Source: Acinetobacter ihumii
GTDB lineage: Bacteria > Pseudomonadota > Gammaproteobacteria > Pseudomonadales > Moraxellaceae
DNA length: 64,000 nt
NCBI RefSeq assembly: GCF_900625095.1
Contig: NZ_LR130760.1
Span: forward strand, 2,371,106 to 2,435,105
Reading direction: 5' to 3'
In this document: positions 54,077 to 63,662 of the stretch, in pieces
Layout of the letters: the number at the start of each line of letters is the position of its first letter
How positions within the stretch are numbered: the stretch's first letter is position 1
Position numbers and translations under genes: made by a program
The notes under the pieces: model-generated
Databases searched by the model: none
What the model was told of the DNA's origin: nothing
The model's input: only the letters and a program-made list of their open reading frames with translations

Positions 54077-55660
54077 ATGAGTCAACCCAAATCAACCTCT
54101 CAAACTGTCGTACCGACTTGGGTGGATTCTTCATTATTGCAGGGCATGTTACGTGGTATTGAACGTGAAAGTCTGCGCATGCAGAGTAATGGTTTTTTAT
54201 CACAGAGTCCGCACCCTCAAGCACTCGGATCGGCTTTAACCCATTCACGGATTACTACAGATTATTCCGAAGCTTTAATGGAATTTATCACGCCACCCAA
54301 AGAAACCATTGCGGCGGTTTTACAGGAGCTTGAAGATATTCATGCGGTAGTACATCGGCATTTAAATCCCGGTGAAAAACTATGGCCCTTGTCCATGCCG
54401 TGTATGCTGGACGACGAAGAAGAAAACATTCCGCTGGCAAATTATGGCTCTTCCAATATTGGTCGTTTTAAAACGCTGTATCGTCGGGGGTTGGGCGTGC
54501 GTTATGGTCGCCGCATGCAGACCATTTCAGGCGTACACTATAATTTATCTTTTCCTGAACAGCTGTTTGCTGAGTTACAACAGCACGAAAGCGATGCCAC
54601 TTTAAAACAACTGAGCGCACAGGATTATCGTAGTCATCGTTATTTTGGCCTAATTCGTAATTTTATTCGTTTGACCCCGTTGGTCATTTTTGTGGTGGGT
54701 GCAAGTCCCTCAGTCTGTCGTTGTTTTTTAACAGGACGTGAGCATCATTTGCAGTCTTTAATTAAAGGCACATTATATTTGCCAAATGCCACAGCGTTAC
54801 GCATGGGACGTTTGGGTTATCAAAATTCAGCACAAAAACAACTCGGTATATATTATAACGATATCAATGGTTATCTAAACGGATTACAAGCCGCAGTCAA
54901 AACATCGTATCCACCGTTTACCCAGCTCGGTTTGAATGATGCACAGGGTGAACCGATTCAAATTAATGACCACGTGCTGCAAATTGAAAATGAGTACTAC
55001 AGTCTGGTTCGACCTAAACAAGTACCGCAAAATGGTGAAACCCCATCACAAGCTTTGCAAAATCGCGGGGTTGGCTACGTCGAGTTACGTGCAGTTGATG
55101 TCAATCCGTATAGCCCAATAGGCATTGATGAAACCACGGCAGGCTTTCTGGAAACACTTGCGCTGTATTGTTTACTTTCAGATAGCCCAGCACTTGAACC
55201 CCGTGAGCAGGATGTCATTGAAATCAATCAGGCGACTGTCGTAAACGAAGGTCGTTCGCCAGATGCGAAAATCATCACCTCACAAGGTGAAATATCGGTA
55301 CAAAACTGGGTTGCGCAACATTTACAACAGATGCAGCCTTGTGCTGAGTTACTGGATGAACGTTATGCGACGGGGCTATATCGTGATGCGCTTTTCAGCA
55401 TGCAACAGCGTACTCAGCAGCTTGAACAAACACTGTCCTCTCAAGTGGTTAAAGATACACTTGCTCATGGGGGAACATGGAGCTTTGGTAGTGCGCTGGC
55501 ACATGACTATGCGAAAATGTATGATCAGTATGAATTAAGTGCTGAGAAAACGGCTTATTTTGAGCAGTTGGCTCAGCAGTCCTTACAACAACAACATCAA
55601 CTGGAACAGGAAAGTGCCATTAGTTTTAATGACTATCTTGCCCAGTTTCGATCACCATAA
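54077..55660 (+). CDS. gshA: Glutamate--cysteine ligase
   Basis: GshA performs the first step of glutathione synthesis. The 527-residue protein matches the proteobacterial type I family: GIERESLRMQSNGFLSQSPHP, TDYSEALMEFITPP, LPNATALRMGRLGYQN, YYSLVRPKQVPQNGETPSQAL and GVGYVELRAVDVNPYSPIGI. The ATG at 54077 is preferred to a GTG two codons upstream. It lies 11 bp ahead of dsbB, linking thiol pool and disulfide formation in one transcript. Confidence 0.95.
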   Translation: MSQPKSTSQTVVPTWVDSSLLQGMLRGIERESLRMQSNGFLSQSPHPQALGSALTHSRITTDYSEALMEFITPPKETIAAVLQELEDIHAVVHRHLNPGEKLWPLSMPCMLDDEEENIPLANYGSSNIGRFKTLYRRGLGVRYGRRMQTISGVHYNLSFPEQLFAELQQHESDATLKQLSAQDYRSHRYFGLIRNFIRLTPLVIFVVGASPSVCRCFLTGREHHLQSLIKGTLYLPNATALRMGRLGYQNSAQKQLGIYYNDINGYLNGLQAAVKTSYPPFTQLGLNDAQGEPIQINDHVLQIENEYYSLVRPKQVPQNGETPSQALQNRGVGYVELRAVDVNPYSPIGIDETTAGFLETLALYCLLSDSPALEPREQDVIEINQATVVNEGRSPDAKIITSQGEISVQNWVAQHLQQMQPCAELLDERYATGLYRDALFSMQQRTQQLEQTLSSQVVKDTLAHGGTWSFGSALAHDYAKMYDQYELSAEKTAYFEQLAQQSLQQQHQLEQESAISFNDYLAQFRSP

Positions 55661-55671
55661 GAGGTCTACCC

Positions 55672-56193
55672 ATGCAATGGCGTAGTTATCGCTTTATCAG
55701 TGGATTACTGGTGCTGGCGAGTATTGTCGGCATGTCTTTTGCGCTTTATCTGGAACATTTTCAGGGTTTGGAACCTTGTCCATTATGCGTATTTCAGCGT
55801 CTTGGTTTAATCGCTATGGGTGTTTTTGCCCTGATCGCTTTTATTCATAATCCTGTTTCTAATGTCATGAAACGTGTTTATGCCTTGCTGTCTACATTGG
55901 GTATTTTATGGTCAGTGGGCGTGGCTGCGCGCCATGTCTGGTTGCAGACTTTACCACCCGATCAAGTGCCAAGCTGTGGTCCGGGATTGGACTATTTGCT
56001 GGATGCCTTGCCGCTAAAAACGGTGTTACATCAAGTGCTGTCTGGTTCTGGTGAATGTGCTGTGGTCGACTGGACGTTCTTGGGTCAGTCTTTACCTGTC
56101 TGGTCACTGGCGTTTTTCAGCGTCTTATTGCTGATTTGCTTATGGCAACTTTTAAGACGGTATCCTGTCACTAAAAAAGCCTATAAGAAATAA
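55672..56193 (+). CDS. dsbB: Disulfide bond formation protein B
   Basis: DsbB reoxidises periplasmic DsbA and passes electrons to ubiquinone. The 173-residue protein has four membrane segments and the two essential Cys pairs: CPLC in LEPCPLCVFQRLG, and the second periplasmic loop with Cys in VPSCGPGLDYLL and SGECAVVDWTFLG. Length is typical. GAGGT precedes the ATG. Confidence 0.95.
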   Translation: MQWRSYRFISGLLVLASIVGMSFALYLEHFQGLEPCPLCVFQRLGLIAMGVFALIAFIHNPVSNVMKRVYALLSTLGILWSVGVAARHVWLQTLPPDQVPSCGPGLDYLLDALPLKTVLHQVLSGSGECAVVDWTFLGQSLPVWSLAFFSVLLLICLWQLLRRYPVTKKAYKK

Positions 56194-56200
56194 GACATCA

Positions 56201-56240
56201 AGCATAAATAAAGCCAGCATTTGCTGGCTTTATTTATGCT
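56201..56240. terminator. Bidirectional terminator between dsbB and the hydrolase gene
   Basis: A perfect 19-base inverted repeat (56201-56219 and 56222-56240) contains GCCAGCA/TGCTGGC at its top and AT-rich flanks that supply T-runs on both strands. It lies between convergent stop codons. Confidence 0.9.
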
Positions 56241-56255
56241 GTCATTGGACTGGTT

Positions 56256-57608
56256 TTAGGTCTCTACAATACCCGTCAAGTCAGTCAAATCATACGTTTT
56301 TCCTGAAATCATGTGGGTTTGTACTCCAGTAGAGGCATAATCATCATGTTCAGGATAAAACCAGCGTGTGATCTGTTCAGAAACACTGGAATGATACTGA
56401 ATTTCAAAATGGTTGAGTCCATAAAACACAGCTTTGTGTGAGTCAGGTAGTTTGAGCTGAAAACGCGGATTCGGATGTTCACCCAAGGCACTTTTTACGC
56501 TGACCAAATAATCGCCAATAATCGACAGGGCTTTAGACTTTTTATTGCTCTCATATTCGACCGTTCCTGCCACAAAAAAAGTATTAATATGTGACGGCAA
56601 TGGGGCAGGTTTACGGTTATCGTCCATGAGACCAATTCGTGCTTCCATATGTTCCCAGTCATCATCACGGACACTGCCATGTCGCAAATCCAGAATGCCA
56701 TTACTGCGAATATTGACCAAATGACCAATAATTTTCACAAAAGGGAAACTGCCCAGCTTTTCCTGTAAGGCAAACCCAAAACGCTCCAGCACCGCGCCAT
56801 GATGGGGTGAACCAATACAGACCAGATTGCCCATCATATGTGTCCACTGGTGCATATTTTGTTTGCCATAAAATAATGCGCTACGCGACACCAGTCCACC
56901 CATACTATGACCAATTAAATCAATACTGGTAATGCGTGGGTTACGTTTAATCAAGTCTTCCAGCGTATTGGCCAGACTGCGACCATTGGCAGAAATTCGT
57001 CGTCCTGTATTGTAGTTCAGGTACAACATAATATTATGATCACGTTGAGCCAGTAGGCGTTCACCAATTCCCCCAAAGTTACGTTTACTCCAGTCGGTAT
57101 GGTTCATGCACAAACCATGAACAAAGATCACCACGCGACCCGCAATATCACCTTGTTGTAATGCACCATAGTGATCATAAAGCACCATGGGCAAGGCCAG
57201 CGGATTTTGATGCTTTAATAAATAATCACCCAGCACACCATTGAGTGCACCCACCAGATAATGTTGGGTCGGTGTGAGCGGTTTATCGTGTAAAGTCGGG
57301 AATTGTTCAATAATATGCCGTAAACCGGGTGCTAGAAAATAGCGACCATATTTTTGCAGTGTGGTGTATGACCACTGTTGCAAACGTTCAATTCGTGGAA
57401 TTTTTAAAAAACGGCGAGATTGTTGATCACTCATGCCAAAGGTGCTTTGTAAAACCTCACGATTGACAATTTGAACAAAATCATGGACCCCCAATAAACT
57501 GGTACTCACCAGTTGTGCCAAACCTTCAAGCACATCGGCCTGACTCGGTGGCGTACGATCCCATTTACAATAGGTTTCATGTAGTGGTGTTAAACTTGGC
57601 ATTTCCAA
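56256..57608 (-). CDS. PGAP1-like alpha/beta hydrolase (lipase-like)
   Basis: The 450-residue protein carries an alpha/beta hydrolase core from about residue 155: VVIFVHGLCMNHTDW (oxyanion HG at 164-165), nucleophile Ser235 in LIGHSMGGLVSRSAL and CIGSPHHGAVLERFG, text typical of the GPI-deacylase PGAP1/lipase clan. A His in YGLNHFEIQYH near residue 417 could be the catalytic base. The N-terminal 150 residues are helical without a recognised domain. No signal peptide is seen, so it is probably cytoplasmic. Substrate unknown. Confidence 0.82.
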   Translation of the reverse strand: MEMPSLTPLHETYCKWDRTPPSQADVLEGLAQLVSTSLLGVHDFVQIVNREVLQSTFGMSDQQSRRFLKIPRIERLQQWSYTTLQKYGRYFLAPGLRHIIEQFPTLHDKPLTPTQHYLVGALNGVLGDYLLKHQNPLALPMVLYDHYGALQQGDIAGRVVIFVHGLCMNHTDWSKRNFGGIGERLLAQRDHNIMLYLNYNTGRRISANGRSLANTLEDLIKRNPRITSIDLIGHSMGGLVSRSALFYGKQNMHQWTHMMGNLVCIGSPHHGAVLERFGFALQEKLGSFPFVKIIGHLVNIRSNGILDLRHGSVRDDDWEHMEARIGLMDDNRKPAPLPSHINTFFVAGTVEYESNKKSKALSIIGDYLVSVKSALGEHPNPRFQLKLPDSHKAVFYGLNHFEIQYHSSVSEQITRWFYPEHDDYASTGVQTHMISGKTYDLTDLTGIVET

Positions 57609-57818
57609 ATCCTTGATTCATGCACGCACCTGATACTTTCTTTTTCATTTGCTTCAGGTTATAAAACAATTATATTCATCTTAGGTGTTGCATTAACAAC
57701 ACTTTAAAAATACTGACGAATGACCAGTTATTTTTATTTTTTTGTCTAACAATCTTGTGCGACATACAAATTAAAACTAATTTGTGACAAATATCACATT
57801 ATTCACGACGACGCTATC

Positions 57819-58403
57819 ATGAATCTGATCTATTTACATGGTTTCCAAAGTAGTCCTTTCTCCATCAAAGGACAACAATTGAAACGATACTGTCAGGTCA
57901 ATCATGATATACAGATTCATTTACCCGATTTAAATCTTCCTCCTTTGGAGGTCATGGCAAAGCTTGAACAATTGATTCAGGGTCTGGAGCAAGTGGTACT
58001 GGTCGGTAGTAGCTTTGGTGGTTTCTATGCGACTCAATGTGTCGCAAAGTATGCCTTGCCTGCTGTATTGGTGAATCCTGCTGTGCGACCATGGCAATTG
58101 TTTCATGATTTATTTGGTGTCGACCAACTGCCTTATCGGGTGGCTGAGTATTGGACACTCACTGCACAACATCTGGATCAGCTCAAACAGATGGCAGTTG
58201 CTGATGTCCCCAATGCTGAGAAAATACTCGTGTTGTTACAACGGGGCGATGAAACTTTGGATTATCGTGAGGCACAGGGGTATTATAGTCAACCATCGCA
58301 CCACGCCTTGATTTTATCGGATGCGCATGGTAACCATGCAATGGATGATTTTGAACAAAAAATACCGTTGATTCTTGAATTTTTAACCTATTCGCTTAAA
58401 TAA
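57819..58403 (+). CDS. yqiA: YqiA-like esterase
   Basis: The 194-residue alpha/beta hydrolase begins MNLIYLHGFQSSPFSIKG and has nucleophile Ser65 in VGSSFGGFYA, NPAVRPW, an acid in RGDETLDY and a catalytic His in DAHGNHAMDDFE. It lies 14 bp upstream of parE, the same pairing as in E. coli. E. coli YqiA hydrolyses short acyl esters in vitro; its cellular substrate is not known. Confidence 0.92.
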   Translation: MNLIYLHGFQSSPFSIKGQQLKRYCQVNHDIQIHLPDLNLPPLEVMAKLEQLIQGLEQVVLVGSSFGGFYATQCVAKYALPAVLVNPAVRPWQLFHDLFGVDQLPYRVAEYWTLTAQHLDQLKQMAVADVPNAEKILVLLQRGDETLDYREAQGYYSQPSHHALILSDAHGNHAMDDFEQKIPLILEFLTYSLK

Positions 58404-58417
58404 GGAAATCGTACAAG

Positions 58418-60298
58418 GTGTCACAATATACGGCTCAATCACTTGAAGTTTTATCGGGTTTAGATCCTGTACGTCGTCGTCCGGGCATGTACACCGATAC
58501 GACGCGTCCAAACCATCTTGCACAGGAAGTGATTGATAATGCCGTGGATGAAGCATTGGCGGGACATGCCAATAAAATCTGCGTTACCGTGTATAAAGAT
58601 GGTTCATTGTCGGTAGAAGACAATGGACGTGGTATGCCAGTTGATATTCATCCTGAATATGGTCAAAGTGGAATTGAGATTATTCTGACCAAACTCCATG
58701 CAGGGGGAAAATTTAGTACAGACAATTACCAGTTTTCAGGCGGTTTGCACGGTGTTGGTATTTCGGTGGTCAATGCTTTGTCCAGTCGGGTTGAAGTCGA
58801 AGTCCAACGTCAAGGCAATCTTTACAAAATGACCTTTGCGCACGGCGAACCTGTCGCGCCACTTGAAGTCCTTGAAGGTAAAGCACCTAAACGTGCCACA
58901 GGAACCACCGTACATTTCTGGCCAGAAGCCAAATATTTCGATAGCCCAAAATTTGCCTTAAAAGCTCTCAAACATAATTTAAAAGCCAAAGCGGTGTTGG
59001 CGGCTGGACTGAAAATTAGCTATATCGATCAAATTAATGATGAAAAAATCGAATGGCAATTTGAAAATGGTCTGGTTGACTATTTGATGGATGAACTGGA
59101 AGATCGTGAGATTGTGCCAATGCCTGCTTTTGTCAGTCAGGGACAAGCAGAACGCGCCAGTTGTGAATTTGCCATCTGCTGGAATGTGGAAGGTGGTGAG
59201 CAGATTCAGGAAAGTTATGTCAACCTGATTCCAACTGCGCAAGGCGGAACCCATGTCAATGGCTTGCGTTCTGGTGTAACAGAAGCATTACGAGAGTTTT
59301 GCGAATTACGCAATTTATTGCCGCGTAACTTAAAGCTGTCCGCCGAAGATGTTTGGGATGGCGTGAATTTCATTTTGTCGCTTAAGTTTCAGGAACCGCA
59401 GTTTTCAGGGCAAACCAAAGAACGCCTTTCCAGTCGTGAAGCATCAGGCATAGTACTTAATATTGCCAAAGATGCTTTTGCTTTATGGCTGAATCAAAAC
59501 TCTGAAATTGCCATGCAATTGGCAGAAATGGCAATTTCCAAAGCGGGACGGCGATTAAAAGCGGCCAAAAAAGTCGAACGTAAAAAGATTGTCTCTGGAC
59601 CAGCCTTACCCGGAAAACTAGCCGACTGCGTTGGACAAACGCGTGAAGAATCTGAATTGTTTATTGTGGAAGGTGATTCTGCGGGCGGAAGTGCCAAGCA
59701 GGCGCGTGATAAGAACTTTCAGGCGATTATGCCGATTCGCGGTAAAATTTTGAATACATGGGAAGTCTCCTCCGATGAAGTATTGGCTTCACAAGAGGTG
59801 CATGATATAGCCATCGCAATTGGGGTTGATCCGGGCAGTGATGATTTATCCGAACTGCGCTACGGCAAAATTTGTATTTTAGCGGATGCAGATTCCGATG
59901 GATTGCATATTGCGACCTTGCTCTGTGCTTTATTTGTTAGACATTTTCCTACGCTGGTTGAAGAAGGACATTTATTTGTGGCGATGCCGCCCCTGTTTCG
60001 TATTGATGCAGGCAAAGATGTATTCTATGCACTGGATGAAGATGAACTAGAAGCGATTTTAGCCAAGGTTAAAACTAAAAATCCGCAAATTACCCGATTT
60101 AAAGGTCTGGGTGAAATGAATGCAGGGCAGTTGCGTGAAACCACGATGGACCCGAATACGCGCCGTCTCGTACAGCTTGATCTGGATGATGCACATTTGA
60201 CTGCCAGTTTATTGGATAAGTTGCTCGCCAAAAAACGTTCGGCAGATCGTAAATATTGGCTGGAACAAAAAGGTAATCTGGCTGATATTGCAGTTTAA
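58418..60298 (+). CDS. parE: DNA topoisomerase IV subunit B
   Basis: ParE is the ATPase subunit of topoisomerase IV, which decatenates daughter chromosomes with ParC. The 626-residue protein shows the GHKL ATP site (EVIDNAVDEALAGHANKI, DNGRGMPVDIHP, GGLHGVGISVVNALS) and the TOPRIM domain with EGDSAGGSAKQARD and DADSDGLHIATLL. Its length and its yqiA neighbour distinguish it from GyrB. The start is GTG at 58418; no closer ATG fits the conserved SQYTAQSLEVL start. Confidence 0.97.
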   Translation: MSQYTAQSLEVLSGLDPVRRRPGMYTDTTRPNHLAQEVIDNAVDEALAGHANKICVTVYKDGSLSVEDNGRGMPVDIHPEYGQSGIEIILTKLHAGGKFSTDNYQFSGGLHGVGISVVNALSSRVEVEVQRQGNLYKMTFAHGEPVAPLEVLEGKAPKRATGTTVHFWPEAKYFDSPKFALKALKHNLKAKAVLAAGLKISYIDQINDEKIEWQFENGLVDYLMDELEDREIVPMPAFVSQGQAERASCEFAICWNVEGGEQIQESYVNLIPTAQGGTHVNGLRSGVTEALREFCELRNLLPRNLKLSAEDVWDGVNFILSLKFQEPQFSGQTKERLSSREASGIVLNIAKDAFALWLNQNSEIAMQLAEMAISKAGRRLKAAKKVERKKIVSGPALPGKLADCVGQTREESELFIVEGDSAGGSAKQARDKNFQAIMPIRGKILNTWEVSSDEVLASQEVHDIAIAIGVDPGSDDLSELRYGKICILADADSDGLHIATLLCALFVRHFPTLVEEGHLFVAMPPLFRIDAGKDVFYALDEDELEAILAKVKTKNPQITRFKGLGEMNAGQLRETTMDPNTRRLVQLDLDDAHLTASLLDKLLAKKRSADRKYWLEQKGNLADIAV

Positions 60299-60304
60299 AC
60301 ACCT

Positions 60305-60358
60305 CCTGATTGAATGACCTGACTGGGCTGCTGACAGGTCATTGAAACTTGAATCAGG
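60305..60358. terminator. Nested hairpin between parE and the next, convergent gene
   Basis: AATGACCTG and CAGGTCATT (60313-60321/60335-60343) form an inner stem, and CCTGATT and AATCAGG (60305-60311/60352-60358) an outer one. It overlaps the end of the gene on the other strand. There is no strong T-run. Confidence 0.5.
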
Positions 60359-60902
60359 GCAGCACAGGAATCAATTTTAGTACTTTATCGACTTTGAGTT
60401 TTTCGCGTTGCGCCAGTTGTTGACAGCGTAGCCGAATTAGAGCGATCTCATCTTTTAAAGCTTGCACTGCGTGTTGTAAGGAGGTCAGTGGGACTTCGAA
60501 GCCATCATGATCTTGGCTGGCATCAGGTTTAAAACGTATGCGATGATCCTGATAGTCGCATAATACCTGCGGATGACCGATCCAGAACTGTTTAAGATTG
60601 CCCTGAGCCAGCTGATCCCATGCATGGATGTCATTTAAATCTGAGCAACAGCGGGGCAATAGTAAGCTTTGACCAATTGCATCGACCAAGACATAACCAC
60701 CATTTAATGACGTATTTTTAAATACGGTATCTTTTAGTATTTTGCTCAGATGAGCATCGCACAGATCTTGAATCGCAAAGAACCCAGAAGCAGATAAGCC
60801 AGACGCAGATAATAAGGGCGTAAATAGATCATCAACGCTGTGAAACGGATCACTTTGCCGACGATCCTCTAAATCCAGCACAGGAATAAAGCGTATTTCC
60901 AT
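60354..60902 (-). CDS. Uncharacterised 182-residue protein
   Basis: I do not recognise this family. The protein is soluble with no signal peptide or membrane segment. The middle has paired Cys (PRCCSDLND) and a WDQLAQGNLKQFWIGHP segment. The C-terminus is a long amphipathic helix with possible coiled coil (LQHAVQALKDEIALIRLRCQQLAQREKLKVDKVL). Base composition is like its neighbours. It is convergent with parE. Confidence 0.75.
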   Translation of the reverse strand: MEIRFIPVLDLEDRRQSDPFHSVDDLFTPLLSASGLSASGFFAIQDLCDAHLSKILKDTVFKNTSLNGGYVLVDAIGQSLLLPRCCSDLNDIHAWDQLAQGNLKQFWIGHPQVLCDYQDHRIRFKPDASQDHDGFEVPLTSLQHAVQALKDEIALIRLRCQQLAQREKLKVDKVLKLIPVLP

Positions 60903-61045
60903 ATGTTTTTCTCATTTTAATTTGGTTGCGCAGTTGTGATATCGGTTTTGTTATAGATTGCAGCATGAGATGTTATGAATAATTGCTGCATACCACAGTA
61001 TGCCTTAAGCCAATACTCAGGTCTTAAAGATTCGGACGAATACCC

Positions 61046-61804
61046 CTATTGTGATGTTGATTTGTTGAGTGTTTCAACTTGATAATACGTCCCATCTGCG
61101 TAGACATTATGCCCAAAACCACAGTTTGAAGCTGGATCATTTTGCTGTACTTCAATTTTTCGACCGTATTGATCCTGACCAAATTTGAGATCAATCTTGC
61201 AATCTTCGTAACGAAAGTGAGCCTGATTTGCTGACAAAGGCATATTGGTCTCAAAAGAGCCCATATTGGGTCCATAAATTAGCCCACCTAAGCCAAAATA
61301 ATAGCCATCGAATGCAATTTGATAAGTTTTGGCTGTTTTTGAAACGGTCATCGTACTCCATTGTCCAAATCCCGCCGACTTCACATACATTCCGGTTGGC
61401 TGATTGGCGATTTTAGGCAGTTTTAATTGCTTTAAATTATATTGACTGATTTTGGAGTCTGGCGTGCGTAAAAACCATGCTCTGGCCCATAAGGGTTTGT
61501 CGAGTTTGGCATAACTTAAGCCTACATTGTTGTTTGCTACGTCAACATCACGGTCAGTCAAAGTGGTTTTATGATCTTCTGCGTTGAGTTGACAAAACTG
61601 TGTCCATGCCGCCTGATACTCAAATTGCTCAATGGCTTTGGCATACTGTTTTTGATCATAGTATTTTTTCCCCATTTGGGCAGATGAAGCTATTTTGGCG
61701 CAGCCCTGTTGTAATTCCTGCTCGAAATTCATGTCGGCAAAACTCAGCGACGAAATAAAGGAGATGCTACTCAGTAGGATCAAAATCGAATATTTTATGT
61801 TCAT
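61046..61804 (-). CDS. Uncharacterised secreted protein with TPR-like N-terminal part
   Basis: The 252-residue protein has a signal peptide ending SFA about residue 23, so it is periplasmic or secreted. Residues about 40-125 look like two tetratricopeptide-type helix pairs (KYYDQKQYAKAIEQFEYQAAW, NNNVGLSYAKLDKPLWARAWF). The C-terminal 110 residues are beta-rich and aromatic-rich (QIAFDGYYFGLGGLIYGPNMG). Four Cys in the mature part could form two disulfides. Family not recognised, function unknown. Confidence 0.8.
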   Translation of the reverse strand: MNIKYSILILLSSISFISSLSFADMNFEQELQQGCAKIASSAQMGKKYYDQKQYAKAIEQFEYQAAWTQFCQLNAEDHKTTLTDRDVDVANNNVGLSYAKLDKPLWARAWFLRTPDSKISQYNLKQLKLPKIANQPTGMYVKSAGFGQWSTMTVSKTAKTYQIAFDGYYFGLGGLIYGPNMGSFETNMPLSANQAHFRYEDCKIDLKFGQDQYGRKIEVQQNDPASNCGFGHNVYADGTYYQVETLNKSTSQ

Positions 61805-61861
61805 ACTTAATCTGTTTGGATTTTAATTTTTTTATTTTAAGAAACATGTCAGTTAAAGAAA

Positions 61862-61894
61862 ACCACTGCTCTGTAAGCTGTACATAGCAGTGGT
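61862..61894 (-). terminator. Terminator of the alc-allA operon
   Basis: ACCACTGCT and AGCAGTGGT form a perfect 9-bp stem, followed on the minus strand by TTTTCTTT, 27 bp past the allA stop codon. Confidence 0.75.
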
Positions 61895-61921
61895 GTAAGT
61901 GGGTGTAGCCTCGGTTAATCT

Positions 61922-62425
61922 TTAAATTTCAATATCAACCGATGCGGGAAATGTATAGACGTCACAATTGTGCCCTGTACCAATCCGATCTACGACAGCA
62001 AAATCACTGGGCGATTCTAATGTCAGCAAAGGATGATGCCATGTCCCTGCACGGTAATTCACGCCTTGCGAACCATCGGTTATAAAAGCACATATCTGCT
62101 TAATATCTGGCTGATCTGCGTTCAAACTGGGCGCCACCACCACCAAAAATTTTTGACCCTGCATGGGAATGAAGGCCTGAGAGCCATTGGGGTGACGCTC
62201 TAACATTTGAATGGTTAAAGGCAAGGTGCTGGTCTTAATATTACGAAAAATACTAATGCCCGCTTTGGCTTCACCTTTAATTTCAGTTTCGACCAAGCAA
62301 TGATAACGCTCGGTATGCGCCTCATTAATATGAAAAAAATCATGTCCCGTACAGCCAATCACTTCGCCGAAAGCGGCAAAGTTTTCATTGGTTAATGGCT
62401 GAATTTTAATCGCAGTTTTTGACAT
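61922..62425 (-). CDS. allA: Ureidoglycolate lyase
   Basis: AllA cleaves ureidoglycolate to glyoxylate and urea, the end of allantoin breakdown. The 167-residue cupin shows the family text IKIQPLTNENFAAFGEVI near the start, ISIFRNIKTSTLPLTIQMLERHPNGSQAFIPM, and YRAGTWHHPLLTL with metal-binding His. It follows the allantoicase gene by 12 bp; the two catalyse consecutive steps. Confidence 0.95.
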   Translation of the reverse strand: MSKTAIKIQPLTNENFAAFGEVIGCTGHDFFHINEAHTERYHCLVETEIKGEAKAGISIFRNIKTSTLPLTIQMLERHPNGSQAFIPMQGQKFLVVVAPSLNADQPDIKQICAFITDGSQGVNYRAGTWHHPLLTLESPSDFAVVDRIGTGHNCDVYTFPASVDIEI

Positions 62426-62437
62426 AATGCTCTCGGC

Positions 62438-63442
62438 TTAAGCCAGTTGACCCCAAAGGCGAATGCGGCTAATGCCACCGTCTGGAATCATGTTGACACG
62501 AATATGCGAAATTTTTTCATGTGCTAAAATTTCGTTAACATAGTCATGAATATGATCCATTTGCATGTCTTGCGCTTCAAGTAAGAATGGCCAGAACATA
62601 CTTTGTGGGATCAATTGAGGGTCAGTGGCATCTTCGATGTACACCGCCTGAATTGAAACCTGAGCAGGGTAGTTGCCCTTAAAGTGTGCAGTATCAATTT
62701 CAATTTTATCAATTTTACCTGCCTGCCCCAGTGCCAGAATACACCAGTCAAAACCTGGCGCACGACGACGTTTGGTTTCCCAGCCGTCGCCCATGTTAAT
62801 GCCACGTCCCGGATTAATTAAGTTGCGCGGGTGACCAAAGTGCGCATCACTATAAGCAATGACACGTCCGCCATTTTGTAATGCCAGTAAATCCAGCGTT
62901 TCATTGGTATTGGTTGCTTGAATTTGCACCTCACCATAAATACGCAAACGAGCAACACCACCATCTGGAAAAATATTCAGACGGATATGGGTAAATACAT
63001 TTTCGTTCTCAATATCAAAAATATGGTGCTGACTTGGGCCTAAAATACTATTGGCTAAAACGGGCTGCCATAGTGCATTTTGAGTGTCTCCATTTGGTGC
63101 ATAACAGCCCTCCAATGAAGCAGAAGCAGGATAGTTTCCTGTAAAGAATGTGGTGTCTACATCAATGGCTTTAATCTTACCTGCAACGCCTAACTTGACG
63201 ATACACCAGTCATAACCTGAATGACGTTTGCGACGTGTTTCCCAGCCGTCCATCCATTTACCATGATCATCAAATTTATCTTCGACAAAAATAGGCGCAT
63301 CGAACTGTAACATGCGCTTTGCTTCTGCAAAAAAATCATCTGAACATTCAATAATTTGAGCACCAATACGGGTATCTGCCAAATTGGTGAGCGTGTGGAG
63401 TTGGGTTGGAAGTTCAAAAGCAGGAGCTAAAAGCGTTGCCAT
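62438..63442 (-). CDS. alc: Allantoicase
   Basis: Allantoicase hydrolyses allantoate to ureidoglycolate and urea. The 334-residue protein is a tandem repeat of two allantoicase domains (about 15-170 and 185-334). Each has a G-W-E-T-R/K-R-x-R/H segment (DGWETRRKRHSGYDWCIVKLG, DGWETKRRRAPGFDWCILALG) and I-D-T-x-x-F/H-F-x-G-N-Y-P. It is the first gene of the leftward alc-allA operon and is divergent from hpxO. Confidence 0.96.
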   Translation of the reverse strand: MATLLAPAFELPTQLHTLTNLADTRIGAQIIECSDDFFAEAKRMLQFDAPIFVEDKFDDHGKWMDGWETRRKRHSGYDWCIVKLGVAGKIKAIDVDTTFFTGNYPASASLEGCYAPNGDTQNALWQPVLANSILGPSQHHIFDIENENVFTHIRLNIFPDGGVARLRIYGEVQIQATNTNETLDLLALQNGGRVIAYSDAHFGHPRNLINPGRGINMGDGWETKRRRAPGFDWCILALGQAGKIDKIEIDTAHFKGNYPAQVSIQAVYIEDATDPQLIPQSMFWPFLLEAQDMQMDHIHDYVNEILAHEKISHIRVNMIPDGGISRIRLWGQLA

Positions 63443-63662
63443 AGGATGTGTACCGTTCCTTAGATAAGCGTGGTAAAAAGTTTACTTGAATGAACCTGCA
63501 TTTTTAACTCAGAATGAAGAAAAGTGCATCATCATTGTACTTTTCTATGCAGGGTATATGCCAATTCTTATAACAGGGATGATTTCCCTACGGATGGCAT
63601 GGTTTTCGCTACAGATCTAATCAAGTTACAGAATTTGCAGTATTCGAAAGGGGGATTACACA

